A stretch of 64,000 nt of DNA from Euwallacea fornicatus (GCF_040115645.1 NC_089556.1:1674001-1738000); one strand, 5' to 3'; numbered from the stretch's first letter, positions 36,401 to 48,574 are shown. Numbers and translations are program-made. Notes: generated by a model from the letters alone, not told the origin.

Positions 36401-39400
36401 TTAGGTTTTCCCCTCGGATTCCAACGAACCAAAACGAACATTTTCCAGAATTTCCATTAAGACCTACACCTATGATCTTATAAAATAATCAGTGATGGAA
36501 TTAAGTTGCCTTAAAAGGTAATATTTAAGAAAATACTGAAAATTGGTGTAGTATAACAGCTTGATAACACTTGGAATGCCTCTGGTTTTTAACCACTAGA
36601 ATTACCAATTTTCCCGAAAGGAACTGATACCTACTCACAAAGCCTCACACAATAATCACCTCTAGAATAATTAATTTTCGTCTTGATCATAAACATTCCT
36701 TAAAGCGGATCATTAAAACCCTTTTATCAAAACGTTAATACAGTAAAAAACTCAACAACAAAACCGCGATTGAAACTAAATACAAAATTATAGAAGCTGA
36801 TCAGACTTAATGCGAATTGGGCCTTAAAACCAACATTATCCTGTTACTCTAATCAAAAGCTCTCCACTATAGTTTAATGCAAATCATTTAGAATATGATA
36901 AGAACTGACATAAATTGATCCAAATTATTTTCAATCTGCGTACGTGAAAAGGGGAGCAAAACGGCAGCTTGATACGCGAATGTTGCTCTTAGTTTCAACT
37001 GTTTTTTCGCTGGAAAGGTCAGAATGAAATTACTTGTGTCGATTGTTTTGCTTCTGGTGATCGGTTTTATAGGGGATATCGAGTCACGAAGGGCCAGATC
37101 TAGGGGGAGGACTAGGTCCAAGGTATTGTGACTACAACAATCATCAATAAATCATCTTCACAACTCGCTTTTCAGTTCCAAATTGGGCTACCAATTACTG
37201 GGAAATATCGTGATCCTGAATCTGACAAATACTACAATAACGATAATGTAAGTTATTTTAATGTGACAGTAAGAAAAAATGCACTTCTTTGGATTGTAGG
37301 GCGCAAAAATAGTTCTCGCATCTCACTTCGACTTTGAGTACGTTTTAGGGCACAAAATTCAGTTTATTTGTGTCGCAAGGGGTAATCCACGTCCCCATAT
37401 CACCTGGTTCAAAGATGGGAGCGAAATCTTCACTCATCAATATTTACACGTATGTTTGACACAACTTTTTCGATCATATTTAACGCATATAAATCACTGT
37501 TTCAGATCCATGAATGGCAAATCCATAATGATACTAGAAAAAGCAAATTGGAAATCGATCCTGCGACCCAAATGGACGCTGGTCTCTATGAATGTACCGC
37601 AGACAACATGTATTCGATTGACAGAAGATCATTCAAAACTGACTTCAGCATAACATTCGATTAAGTGACAAGGATTGTGATAAAAGAAATACCTTATTAT
37701 TGTCTACCGAGAAAACTGGACATGGAAAAACATTTATTGAATTTTGTTAAAAAGTTTCATTTCATTGGCAACGAATTAAACGTGTCTAATAATTTAAAAA
37801 ATCACTTACTTCTTCTCCCCATGAACTATATCCATATAATCATTAGACCTGGCATAAAACCCGTCTTTGCTCAACGAGCCCCAAAAATTGCTCCACGATT
37901 TCCCAGGTCTGATTAGCAATGGTGCCACTACAGTTCGATTTTGTTCTATTAAAAGCTTCAGAGTAAATGGATTATCTAAGTGCGCTACTGAGTCAACTGC
38001 AAAATAGATTTCACAATTTTTCAGCAAACATTGATCTCTAAAAAATGACAAAAACGTAGTAACCGCTGTGTAATGTTATCAGTGCACCTACAATGATAAA
38101 TCTCTTGCAGCCCATTCAGTGGTGCCATCTTCTGGCTTAATTTGCTTCACTGAAGAGTACTGAGAACCATAAGCTTCGACAAACTTATTTACTTGATTGG
38201 AATGAAATTTCACCTAAAAGTAATTAATTGCACGTATAAAAAATTAGTTTTGTCAAATTTATGATGCAAAAATTAGAGGTGAAAGGATCTTATGAGAAAA
38301 AAGAAATTACTAACTTCGTCGACCACAAAATCTTGCTTGCACAAAGAAAAAGGCGTGAAATTATGACACCAAACTTTCTTATAATCTAACGTAATATTTG
38401 AAACCGTAATAAAAGTCGCACGTACCGCGTTATGAACAAATAGATGTATTTTCTGTTTGGGATACTCCATTTTGTAAATCTTGGTGAAGAATCCTTCAAT
38501 AAAAGGAGTGTTTTGTTCTATAAATAAACCCAAGTATACTATAGGCCACTGGTCTTTTTTAATGGTGTCCAGATTGATTTGTCCCTTTTTACAAGCCACA
38601 CAGCCTTCCATACTATTCCAAACTCCATTTGGAAGATAATTGGTAAGATAGTTCAGATACAGTTTTGAAGGACCATTACCATGGACCATTAGAGGTTCTG
38701 TACCCGTTTCTGTATTTTTTAAGTAGTAAGTTTCAACACCTGCATCTTTGTTTTCCACAGTTTTAATTTCCAAAATGTCTAATATAAAAAAAAAAGTAAA
38801 ACTTTATTTCTTTTGACCCTAGTGTCGTTTGTACCTGTTTGGCCATTCATATTCTGAAAAATTTCACTTAAATGGTCCAACTGAATTTTATTCTTTTCCC
38901 TAAATTCCTTATCTAGATACACTTGAGTAAAATACAACTGATCATCAGCTGAATCTTCGATATGTATTTTGTTTAAAATGTTGTTGATTTCAGGCAAATA
39001 CCCAATATATATACCAGAGTTTAGGAATCTGAAACAAAAAAATATACCCATATAAGAAAATAATGCATTTAAACTTTTTTCTAACATAATATTGATTCAG
39101 CACAAATTTTCTAGAAAAGGAAATAAAACTATGTAAGTTTAGCCAAGAAAACCATACTTAAGACAATAAAACTTACCTTTGTCCTTTGGTAATTTCAGGG
39201 TATTGAGGGGCCAGCTCAACATTGGGCCAGCAATAAGGCTCGGCCGCGAACAAAACTCTCGCCCCCAAAGCTTTAAATCTACGCATAATTTCTCCTAATT
39301 GCCCCAGAAATATCACATCATAAGCATCAGTGAACAGCACGATTTTCTCGTCATCTAGTTTGTACTGTCTTAAAGCAGCCTTTAGAAGGTTTATTTTCCA

Positions 39401-40453
39401 CCCTCCACCAGGGCGTCTCATATCGCCTCCTTTCCATTTTTCGCCTTTGCCTAATACTATCGGTTCGATGCCGAATCTTTTTGCTGAGTCGACGTACCGT
39501 TGGTAGCCATCGGTTTCATTTGTGGCAACTGTGAAGACTAGAACATCTGCAATAAGAAGAAATAAAACAAATAAGAATATTGCCAAATCCATTAAAATAG
39601 ATAACAGTTATTTACCTAAAAAGTGGGGAGAGCAATATTTTGGGGCATGCTGCCTGCAGTAAAGCACAAAAGGCAAAGCCCAGTTGAGGGAGTAAATGAA
39701 GTAATTATTAATGAAAAGAATGTGTAATAATGTTAATCTCTCTGTTATTTCCTAGGTACCTCCATACTATTGTTTAAATTTTAAAATGCAAAAAGGATAA
39801 AAATAAGCACTTCATTCCATACATTAAATCTTTATTTCTGGGACATTGTGATCTAAAACTCCTTGCAACACATTGCCTAAAATGATAATTTTAAGTGATT
39901 TCTCTGCTGATATGTAGCTCATTTAAAACAGAGAACATACGTTTATATAACGCTCAAAATAGCTCCCATGTGTTAAGCTAATTAAATCTGTGTTATTAAA
40001 ATCCTAAAAATATTCCATGTTTAATCACAGTTGCTCCTCTTTTCCTTAATGATTGGAACTGGGATTTGGGAAATAATTAAGTGTTATTAAATATTTATCT
40101 TTTATCACTCTTCTTAGTAGTTTGTTAATTAAGTATTGGTAACAATGTAGGTCAGGAGTACATAGGAAATGGATAAGAAAAATATTAACATTAACAGGAA
40201 ATAGGAGGTCAGATTCTGGAAAGTACTCAGATAATTGGCGTACGTGCCTGAAGACACATATTGAGTTGTGCACTAAAGAGAAGCTAAAATTAATAATTAA
40301 TTAGCAGAATAAGGCATGATAACATATTTTCATAGTAAAATTAATTTGAAAATATAACCAAATCTCAAAACTCCACTCACCATTTTCAATGGCACTTGTG
40401 TTTTCTAACGCGAAAATAACGCAAACTAAGGCAAACAAAACTTGTACATTCAT
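33465..40453 (-). CDS. Plod: procollagen-lysine 2-oxoglutarate 5-dioxygenase (lysyl hydroxylase), 9 exons
   Basis: ER enzyme that hydroxylates collagen lysines using Fe(II) and 2-oxoglutarate, and may also glycosylate them. Exons 40453-40381, 39546-39177, 39028-38835, 38778-38426, 38213-38092, 38037-37810, 34435-34111, 34056-33773 and 33717-33465 give 733 residues, the usual PLOD length. Residues 1-21 are a signal peptide. The N-terminal glycosyltransferase-like domain contains LFTDAYDVIFLG and PGGGWKINLLKAALRQY. The C-terminal dioxygenase domain has iron ligands His662, Asp664 (RPHHDSSTY) and His714 (GRLTHYHEG), with Arg724 as the likely 2-oxoglutarate contact. It ends FVDP, as family members do. 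Intron 6 (34436-37809) hosts two genes on the opposite strand. A TATAAG-type box lies upstream at 40625-40632. Confidence 0.95.
35034..35710 (+). CDS. secreted one-Ig-domain protein A (OIG-4-like), nested in PLOD intron 6
   Basis: Exons 35034-35139, 35201-35301, 35346-35495 and 35552-35710 encode 171 residues. A signal peptide (MLPKVRAFLLVWIVVGTLQE) is followed by a Gly/basic linker and one immunoglobulin domain. The domain has the paired cysteines in TFFCMAKG and YECQA, the core Trp in ITWFKEG and the DAGFYEC motif. The segments KYFQVHEW and MEIDPATQKDAG closely resemble nematode and insect OIG-4, a secreted single-Ig protein linked in C. elegans to acetylcholine-receptor clustering. The first ATG with a signal peptide was chosen; an upstream ATG at 34984 has none. 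It lies opposite to the host PLOD, 1.3 kb upstream of its paralogue B, with identical lengths for exons 3 and 4. Confidence 0.88.
35803..35967. mobile_element. short MITE-like element with CAGYGGCGTARCTA ends
   Basis: 165 bp bounded by CAGCGGCGTAACTAG and, inverted, CAGTGGCGTAGCTACAC. It is more GC-rich than its surroundings and non-coding. Its outer ten bases resemble those of the 347-bp fold-back element at 32580, but the interiors differ. It lies 92 bp after the stop of Ig gene A, so it may fall within that 3' UTR. No target duplication is clear. Confidence 0.6.
36064..36276 (+). repeat. diverged dispersed repeat, copy 1
   Basis: Shares scattered blocks in the same order and orientation with 58613-58804: gcatgagttayatt, aggagaatttca, ccaaat, attggca, and a final cggtgaaygaaatt. 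It has no coding capacity. The family is unknown; it could be a short interspersed element or the remnant of a DNA transposon. It lies between the two nested Ig genes. Confidence 0.5.
37024..37664 (+). CDS. secreted one-Ig-domain protein B (OIG-4-like), nested in PLOD intron 6
   Basis: Exons 37024-37122, 37176-37247, 37300-37449 and 37506-37664 encode 159 residues. The signal peptide MKLLVSIVLLLVIGFIGDIES is followed by a very basic RRARSRGRTRSK stretch, then one immunoglobulin domain with cysteines in FICVARG and YECTA, Trp in ITWFKDG, and DAGLYEC. Exons 3 (150 nt) and 4 (159 nt) have the same lengths and phases as in gene A, and the start GAKIV(K/L)(A/S)SHFDFEY is shared. The pair therefore arose by tandem duplication. 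The N-terminal linker differs fully from A. Its stop lies 146 bp from PLOD exon 6. Expression and role are unknown. Confidence 0.88.
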
Positions 40454-40624
40454 GTTACGAACTTATGGCACTATAAATTCTTTAAATACATTTAATTTGA
40501 ACCTAAATTTACGGTAAAAACATTAAAAAACTTCTTTAAAAGAATAACTCAAGTATCCTTTTCGCCTTCACCAAACATCGCAAATATCCACACACGCCTG
40601 TCATCCCACCAAGAACACTAAAAT

Positions 40625-40632
40625 CTTATATA
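40625..40632 (-). promoter_or_regulatory. TATA-like box upstream of PLOD
   Basis: On the minus strand the sequence reads gagcTATATAAGat, about 170 bp before the PLOD start codon. A second TATAAAAG-like motif lies about 40 bp further upstream. Function is inferred from sequence and position. Confidence 0.4.
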
Positions 40633-41234
40633 GCTCTGAACACGGTTAGATACGTGTCACTTCACTTGCTTTTATAGAATTTCTATCTGTGAGGATATAT
40701 GCATCTCTCTCGCTCTTAGGCAATCAGCGGAGAATCTACTCAAATGAACATTAAACCGCATTCAAAGTTATTTAAGATTTTCGCTGTTATTACTTAGTAG
40801 TTTTTTACGCAGATTGGAGGCGTTCAACTGACAATTGCGAAACGATTACTCAACAGTTGATAAATTGTTACATTAAAGAGTTTTCGCAAGTGCAAAGATT
40901 TAGATATACAGGAGGGTGCAAGAAATATTTACAACAATAACATACAATATACGGAACAGACAAAAAGGAATCACCTTGGAATAGCATTGCGTTCATTTAT
41001 TTTAAGAATTTCAATAAGACATATCAATTTCATTTCATTTTTCCAAATAGTACCCAGGTTTTCAAAAATTTTAGCTCTGTATTTAGTACCCTTAGGACAA
41101 TCATAACCCTTAATTTTTTTAAATAAAAGTAGAAGCTTGTGTTAGTTCATTTGATTTGATTTTCATTCTCTGTTAAAGTCCTTTTACGATATTAACCTTC
41201 ATATTGACGTTTTTGATATAAAAAAAATACTTAC

Positions 41235-41463
41235 CTGGGAATACCAAATTCACTTTTTGAGAATACATATCCCGAGCTTCAGCTTCCTCACAGCCAGTTT
41301 CACCCCGCTCTGATTTCTTGCAAATCTCCTCCAGGGCAACATTGTAAACGACTAAATCAAATTTATGACAAAATAAATTTTTTAAACAATCATTTGGAGA
41401 CTTAAAGTTACCTAAATTGAGCCCTAAAATCAATAACAAGGGCAAGTCAAGATTACGGGACAT
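41235..41463 (-). CDS. 5' part of an unidentified secreted protein
   Basis: Two exons, 41463-41412 and 41351-41235, are joined by a 60-nt GT-AG intron in matching phase, and the second ends in a good GTAAGT donor. They encode a signal peptide (MSRNLDLPLLLILGLNL) followed by about 40 residues with two cysteines (EEICKKSERGETGCEEAEAR). I do not recognise the family. The next exon was not found in the 770 bp before PLOD, so the gene is incomplete in my model. Codon-like composition and the typical short intron argue that it is real. Confidence 0.4.
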
Positions 41464-43619
41464 CTCGACCCAAAGTGATCCAATTCTAAACTGATGGAGT
41501 TAGATCGGTTGCGATAGCCGATTAGTTGACCACAAAAGTAAAAGTGATAAAAATCAATTTCGTTGGGATTATGATCTGGTAAAAGCGGTGATGAAGGCAC
41601 AGGAGCATGAAATTTTAATCCGAGTAGAATGAAAGAATACTTTTTACTCGAAATAAAGATAATCAAAAAGATTTGGGTAACTTGATGTAAAGATATCGGT
41701 TCCATTGGACTGGTTCTTGAAGCTCCTAGCTACTTTACCAGCAAGATATTTTTCGTTCAAAGTGAGATACTGAAAAATGCTTTTCTCTGACCTGGTCGTT
41801 TCTATGGAAACTAGCTTAGAAAAATTTCTCTTTGGGGTTACTAGATCGAAATCGAAATTGATTAATTGAAATTATCTTGTTGATTATCAGAAGTCTGAAA
41901 AACTTGAAATGACCTAGTAACTTTTCCAGCAAAATTATTTCCATGTAAATGACAAAATCGAACTCCGGCATTAGTCAACATTCTCGTGCAAAGTTACCAG
42001 GTGTTTCAAAAATCGGGCCTCAGGGCCACAAAATCCATGTACTATTAACTTTATCTGGAAGACAATTTCGACAAAAACCATGACAGTAACCAATACTGTA
42101 TCTTTAGTTTTTGTGTTGACCTTTCTAATTAGCCAAGTTGCTAAGACTTTCATTTGATTCGCCTTAAAAGCGGTGTATGTAATAATAAATAATAATAAAG
42201 TAAAATAAGAAATAAGAAATCATATGCACAGCTGAACTCCAAATGCTTTAGTAATAGGTTAATTCATTTAATTGAATAGGTAGCACATGCAATCATAGAT
42301 AGAGCCGAATAATACTGCATTTCATATGATAAGACTAAACCTCTATTCCTCGTTTTTTTTTCTAAACAAATGTTATATATTTGGACATTGAAATATACCT
42401 AACTACCATAAAAATAAATACGTAATGAAGAATCATGTATCGAAAGAACTAAAATACGCTTGCAATGTATGTAGAGACCATAAAATAATGCTCGCGTGAA
42501 GTACCTGTAGACCCACTATTATTGATGTACGGGCCGTAGTACAAACAACATATGACGAAAATTATTTTATACATAAAATCGCTCTTAATTGGTTCAGGGG
42601 AACGCCTCATTGCCTCAGGGGTTGAATTCGTCCTTACAACTTCGTCTACTAATGCTGCATACATAACGTTTTTAAAATCTTGCTATGTAAATAATAGCAT
42701 GTACGGCATTTATTAGATCTTGGGTAGGGGAGATGTTTTTGTCTTGAGCCGCAGTCGAGAGGCGAGACGTAAGTTTCCCGAGGGAATGATGATCCAAAAA
42801 AGCCATCGGTGAGGTTATTTGCGCCTGTGCGATCAAGTAAAGTAGCAGTCAACACTGCGGTCGCGATGTAGTCAGCTCATTATAGCGCATGTGTAATTTA
42901 AATACACGACGGGAATGCAGACTTTATGATCCGTTTAGTTGCATATAGAGTTGCATTAATGACCTATGGATGATTAATGCCATAATAATCACGAATAAAT
43001 ATTTGATGTGTTAAAGCAAAGACGCTCAGGAAACTATTAATTTGCCAGTGTATGTGATGCTTTGTTTTTTTTTGTCATCTATACAGAAAAACTCAAAGTT
43101 AAATTATTGAAATAATCAGGCCAAGTCAAACGTTCTGATCTTAAACTGGCTAAATCTCAATGTATAGTACCACTTTGATTTTTTTGTTCGTTTTATTGTT
43201 ACTTTTTAGCATTCTCGTTTCATAAATTTTAATAATAGCTAATAAATACTGAATATGTCTAATAAATCTGCCATGTTTGAAAATAAGAAGAAACCCACAA
43301 GGTTAATAATGATATAAAAATTCAAATCAAATATGGGCCCTCTTGATCTCAACCTTAATGGACTATATTACTTTTCTATTCTGATAAATGCTAACGATTA
43401 TGCAACATTTCAAAGAATGATATTTTCCACTGTTGTGTCCTGCAATTTTCCTGAATAAAAGACGATAATTTGTAATAATCAAAGTAATTTTCTATCATTC
43501 CAGTCCAACCTGAGTAATCAAAATTAATGTTTTCATTCTCTTCCTATTATTAGCGGTATCCTGATGTTGTTAATCAACTCGCATTTTTTTGTCTCGAGGA
43601 AAATCTGCTAAATACACTC
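41464..43619. other. intergenic, with a GC-richer island near 42450-42900
   Basis: Mostly AT-rich. From about 42900 down to 42450 (minus strand), the base composition rises and two or three overlapping open frames occur, one with a hydrophobic start and one rich in Arg-Arg. No complete model or known family was reached. The remainder shows nothing supportable. Confidence 0.3.
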
Positions 43620-44350
43620 AAACTAATGTTCTGGTCGTATGGAATTCCCCGAGGTGCGTATCCACTCAAAAATCTGGGGTTTCCTTTTTCTGCAGCTTAC
43701 CACGACACGAGACTGTTCCTGGGGGATAAAACGTCAGTGTCGAGGGGCTTGGAGATTCGGCTATCAATTGCTTTTAAGACCGATATCATTGTCTCTCTTC
43801 AGTGGCACGTTCCTTGCGCTCATTGTCGTTAATCATCGCAGAAATGATATTGTTACAATGATCCCAATTTGGTTCGTCTTCCAACATCTCGTTAATAAGG
43901 GATGCTGGAGTTACATTGTCCATGCATTCTTTTAGCGCGTACCGCTGCTCTTCGAATAAGAGGAAATTCAGTGTTCTTCCCATAATCCGGGCCCGTTTTT
44001 CCTATTCTGTGTGAATAGCTCTTGAAGGTACCATGTCCGCTGAACGCCCAAGTTAGAGAGTAGTACAGGCGCCTATGTTTATACGACGTCCATAACTCGA
44101 GGTCAAGGATCAATCGTTTGATCTACCAGTTGAGTCCATCACGTTTGCCACTACTTCAGGATGGTCGTTCTCCTGGCTTCTCATCTATCTGTCTCCAGGG
44201 CTCGACCGAAGGCGATGTCCTCAGATTCTGAGGGCTAGACTTCAAACGGTGAAGTGCTCTATGTCTCACCGTCTGAGGGGTTTTTCTCGAATAGGGTCGT
44301 AACTGCTACATGCCGTACCGTAGTCAGACAACCTAGACCCAAAACGATAA
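43620..44350 (-). mobile_element. 5'-truncated non-LTR retrotransposon remnant (C-terminal end of pol plus 3' tail)
   Basis: On the minus strand, 44110-44000 encodes SLTWAFSGHGTFKSYSHRIG, typical of the segment after the reverse transcriptase in R1/Jockey-like LINEs. After a frame change, 43983-43786 gives EEQRYALKECMDNVTPASLI and NEMLEDEPNWD, typical of the last residues of those proteins. The zinc-knuckle part between them is lost or shifted. The higher GC content from 44350 to 43620 marks the extent roughly. It is not functional. The exact family was not determined. Confidence 0.65.
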
Positions 44351-45024
44351 ACTTATGCGAAATTACGACAAACTGCCTTTTTTAACACGACTAACGATTA
44401 ATTTTTTGTACGGGGCTGTGCAGGAACATCGATCCTAGTTTGCTCTTGAATCAATTCAGAGCGATTTTATGCTAAAAAAATCCATCGCATCTTGCTTGTA
44501 CTACGGCCTGGAAATACAAGATGACTTGTCCATGCTTGGTAAGTTTACGACTAACTTCACAGGAACTGAAACAATACCGCTTCGACAGCATATCATCAAT
44601 TAATGGAAACATGAAACATTTTGTCAATAGTCGTTCATTATAATTCCTTGGTTGCATTGCAGAATTTCCATGTATAGGATGGTCCATGTATTATCAAATT
44701 GATTCATGACTGCAGCAATCACGACACTAATCTTACATCCCAGAACTCCTGACATCTTTCTTCATTATCTGATGCTTCTCTCCCAAAGTCTTTATCTCAT
44801 ATACTTAAAAACACTCAAACTATCACATCTTTTCCCCTCTATATAAATGCGTTATCATCATGAAAATCAATTATTGCCATTATCCCACTTGGTTCAGTTG
44901 CGTGTCCAGCTATCAAGTCCAGCCCCTACTTCTGCATTATTGAAAATATCCTCGATCCGATAATTGTAATTAGTGGTTTGTTATAATTATCTCTCATACA
45001 CACTATATATTCATTAGTAGAAAG

Positions 45025-46316
45025 ATGTCTAATCGCGTTAGTCGACTCTCCCCTTTCATTTTCCCCGAAAACGTGAAACAGAACTCAAAAAAACTCGAGT
45101 GCGATAACGAAGATCCTCTGGAATTGAAGTTGTTAGTCCTGAGCTTCAATCACAAAAACATCGCAAGATTTCTGCAGATAATCTTGGTGGCGTTGAACAT
45201 CATCGTCTTCGTTTTCTGCATCATTGGAAAGTCAATTTTGTATAATGAATCTGATCATTTCAACAACGAAGTTGTTTTATTCATTAACGGTCTCAGCGAC
45301 TTTCTCTTGATGGTTGTCAACATTATGGCAGTGGTTTTCTTCGCTGGAAGTCCGTTTTTATTGGAAATATTTTCCTTCATTTCAAAGAGGACATACAGCG
45401 TTAAAAGGGAACGTAAAACCTTCGCCAGGTTTATAAAAATATTGCGCGTAGCCCCCATTTTACCCTTATGCCTCAATTTATATTTCTTCGGATTTGGCAT
45501 TGGATGGACAGTTTATAAATACTTCTTGGCTAGAGATGTTTGGTACTATATCCTCAATTTAATGATTTGCAGCTTCTCGTGCTTGATCAACAAACTTAAC
45601 TATCATTACGTGGCTCTAAACGACCATCTTGAGGAACTAAGCAATTCGTGTCCCGTCGTGCCAGATCAGAAGTTGTGTTATTTACTGGGAGAAATCAATT
45701 ATCCTAGACTCTATCAGAGCGCCAGAAATGTATTTGATACCGGAAAATTTAGCAAGATGGTCAGTCATTACAATTATTTGTGTAATATGCTTGACAAGTT
45801 TAACAATTACATTAAGACCTATCTGGTATTAGTGCTAATGTGTCTGATAATCAACATACTGTATAACTGCACAGTGTTGATTCAGTATGGTGCCAAACCA
45901 AGAGTTATCAACGGAATTCATACTAATATGTACGTTTTCTTTGTGGAGACTATGATGGCCATCAACAGTTTTGTACGTGTCAATTATGTTAAAACTGTTT
46001 ACAACTAGTATAGTACTTCTATCTACAGGGTCAAGCAGCTTTAGGCGCAATGATAGGAGAACATATCCAGGAAGAAGGCGAGCGCACTACATCAACTTGT
46101 TTCACAATGTTGATGAAACTGAATCACAAGAATGTAAAAACCGAAGCTGAACAACGTATTGTAAATGAACTGAACTTCCTGTTGGATTTGAGCAAATCTA
46201 GGAAAATCAGCATACATGCTGGAGGGTTCTTTGAGCTCAATTGGGGTATTTTGGGATCTATCACATCCACTGCAGCAACTTACTCTATAGTGATCATTCA
46301 ATTTCTGCTCAAATAA
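45025..46316 (+). CDS. insect gustatory receptor (7tm_7 family)
   Basis: Ligand-gated cation-channel chemoreceptor. Exons 45025-45972 and 46029-46316, split by a 56-nt intron, encode 411 residues. Hydrophobic segments are visible near 50-70, 85-110, 140-165, 170-195, 265-290, 300-316 and 385-410. The C-terminal exon carries the family signature: INELNF-like helix, GGFFELNW and TYSIVIIQF (TYhhhhhQF). Its start ATG is the first in the frame. The subfamily is not clear; I do not see the sugar-receptor N-terminal motif. Without the intron the frame stops after NYVKTVYN, so the small intron must be removed. No sister receptor lies next to it. Confidence 0.85.
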
Positions 46317-47475
46317 GGCAGTTGATAGGTAGAATGGGACAATTTAGAGTGTGCTAAATGAAATTAGGTACTAAATTAGATTCTAAGGCTTTGTAAAAAA
46401 ATTAATTTTTGTAACACAATTTTTTGCATATTTTCAGAATCACTCTCTATATAATAATTAGTTCAAAAGATAGCTAAAGAAAATTTATTCTAGATCAAAA
46501 TACTATTTCCAAAACAGTATTAATAGTTATGATTAAGTAACAGAGAAAGGTCTCAAATTTCACACCTCAGTGAGAGTTAGAAATAGGACTTTTCCCTTGA
46601 AAAGTGTGTAATATTGCCCACCCTGTAAAAATGCACGTTTTCTGTGGAGTACTGTGGAAAATACTGAGACTTTGTCATTTGAGTGAAAGATAAATAAGTC
46701 AGAAAGTGAGAAATAGGGATAAAAGCAGGTAGGTAATACTGACCAGTTGAATTTCTGTTCTGTTATGGTAACTAGCTGACAATTTGTCAATGTTTTTTTT
46801 GAAAGTAGTGATAAGTCAAAAATTGCATACGCTTTGCAAGAATAAATAAAAAAAAACCTATTATTTTTTTATATCTGTGAGTACCTTTTAATCTCCTATA
46901 ATATTCCCATTCAGAAACTTCAGAGTTTATATTAGAGTTTAATAGTACATGATTGAAATAAAAATTTAGCAATTCTATATACATACGTATGTATATTCTT
47001 TAAATGTATTTTACATGTTCTTTAAGGGGCCCCAAAAAGGCAAACCCTCTTAATTTAAACTACAAATAAATTTTCCATAAGTTGAGGAACTCCAATTTTA
47101 GAGCGCTCTATTTCTTTAAATAAAAAAGTGAAATTTTAATATCTCCGTCTTAGCATACTTACCAGTAACTAAACTCCGCTAAAATTTCGATAAATTATCT
47201 TTAAATATAAACAAATGTTTATATCTTTTTACAAAAGAAACAGATAATTTAACGTTTACCAATAACAAAAATGTTGTATTGTATTTCAACGCCTCTAAAA
47301 TTAGCAAACTCATCTCACTTTAACTCATAGCTTCACTGTACAGGAAAAGTGAAATAAAATATAGTCAACTCGATTCCAACTAACAACCCACGAAACGTCA
47401 AAAATAATTTATCATTCTTAACCCCACTTACCTTCTTTTTTATAGACATTCACCAGCAGCTCAACAGCGGCGAAA
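46317..47475. other. intergenic between Gr and eIF4E
   Basis: About 1.2 kb, AT-rich, with no gene seen. The last part (47300-47475) should hold the eIF4E promoter and 5' UTR; no TATA box is evident. Confidence 0.5.
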
Positions 47476-48453
47476 ATGTCTACAAATTCATTGGATATTG
47501 AGGTATTTAAGCAAACAATTTTCCTTATTTCAGCCCCAGCGTTGTTCCTCTCCATTCCTCAATAATTATTTCCCCTCAAAAATTCTCCAAATGGCTGATA
47601 TTTTGTCTCAAATCTGTGACATATGCCAGCCATTTTGAATTCACAACCCTCACACTCTTTTTTTTCAATTTTCAGAATGAAAAAAGCGAATATAAAAATG
47701 AAATGGAACTAATAGAAGCGCCGATTGATTATTCGGTGAAGCACCCCCTTCAGAACTGCTGGACTTTGTGGTATTTTGAGAATGATCGAACTCAATCTTG
47801 GGAAAAGAACCAAAGAGAAATTGCCTCCTTTCAAACAGTTGAAGATTTTTGGAGGTACATATAAATGAAATAAAAATCGTCTTTATAAGGCACACTTTTT
47901 ATTTTCAGTTTATACAACCACATCAAACTGGCAAGTGAACTGAAGCAAGGAACTGACTATTCCCTTTTCAAGAAAGGAATCATGCCTATGTGGGAAGATG
48001 CCGCTAATAAAAGAGGTGGACGATGGTTGATTAGCTTGGAGAAAAGGCACAGAAATAAAGAGCTTGACATATATTGGCTGGATATTGTAAGTTTTTGTTG
48101 ATGAATAATCTTTGAATTCATATAATTCATGATCTTCAAGATACTGTGTTTAATTGGAGAAGCTTTTGAACATTCTGATGAAGTATGTGGTGCAGTAGTT
48201 AACATAAGATATAAGGGTGACAAGATAGGTAAGAAAATCACAGTTATTATTAGCTTTATACATTTAAATTGTTTGTTTTACACTTAAAGGTGTTTGGACC
48301 TCTGATGCAAATAACTCAGCATCAGTATTAGAAATTGGCAAAAAACTTAAAGAGAGGTTGCGCATTCCTGCCTGCACCACAATTGGTTATGAGGTTCATA
48401 AAGACACCATGGACAAGACTGGTTCTAGCTCCAAATATTCATACACCCTTTAA
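47476..48453 (+). CDS. eIF4E: translation initiation factor eIF4E
   Basis: mRNA 5' cap-binding subunit of eIF4F. Exons 47476-47502, 47676-47854, 47909-48086, 48141-48228 and 48290-48453 encode 211 residues, the usual eIF4E length. The fold begins at HPLQNCWTLWYFEND. Cap-stacking tryptophans are present in QSWEKNQ and in MWEDAANKRGGRW; the following Glu-Asp is conserved. The W73-type residue for eIF4G/4E-BP contact lies in TVEDFWSLYNHI. The basic phosphate-contact helix KKLKERL and the C-terminal GYEVHKDTM are present. The short exon 1 (MSTNSLDIE) is variable among insects. A polyadenylation signal is at 48569. Confidence 0.95.
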
Positions 48454-48568
48454 AGTTGATGCATCCCCATCCATATTGTTGATTTAGTTAATATTTTTAT
48501 AATTCCGCTTATAATAATTCTTAAAGCGGAACTTTGCTGCACATTGTTTCACTGCTATAATTTAATTG

Positions 48569-48574
48569 AATAAA
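48569..48574 (+). terminator. polyadenylation signal of eIF4E
   Basis: AATAAA 116 bp after the eIF4E stop codon. Confidence 0.55.

Noticed and set aside
39173..39592. Start codon within the PLOD exon 2 frame (hydrophobic leader MDLAIFLFVLFLL)
   Set aside because: It is intron sequence read through; the acceptor before 39546 and the real signal peptide in exon 1 (40453) fit the family better.
45973..46028. Gr frame ending after NYVKTVYN as a complete receptor
   Set aside because: The 56-nt interval has GT-AG ends and splicing joins the diagnostic TYhhhhhQF C-terminus in frame.
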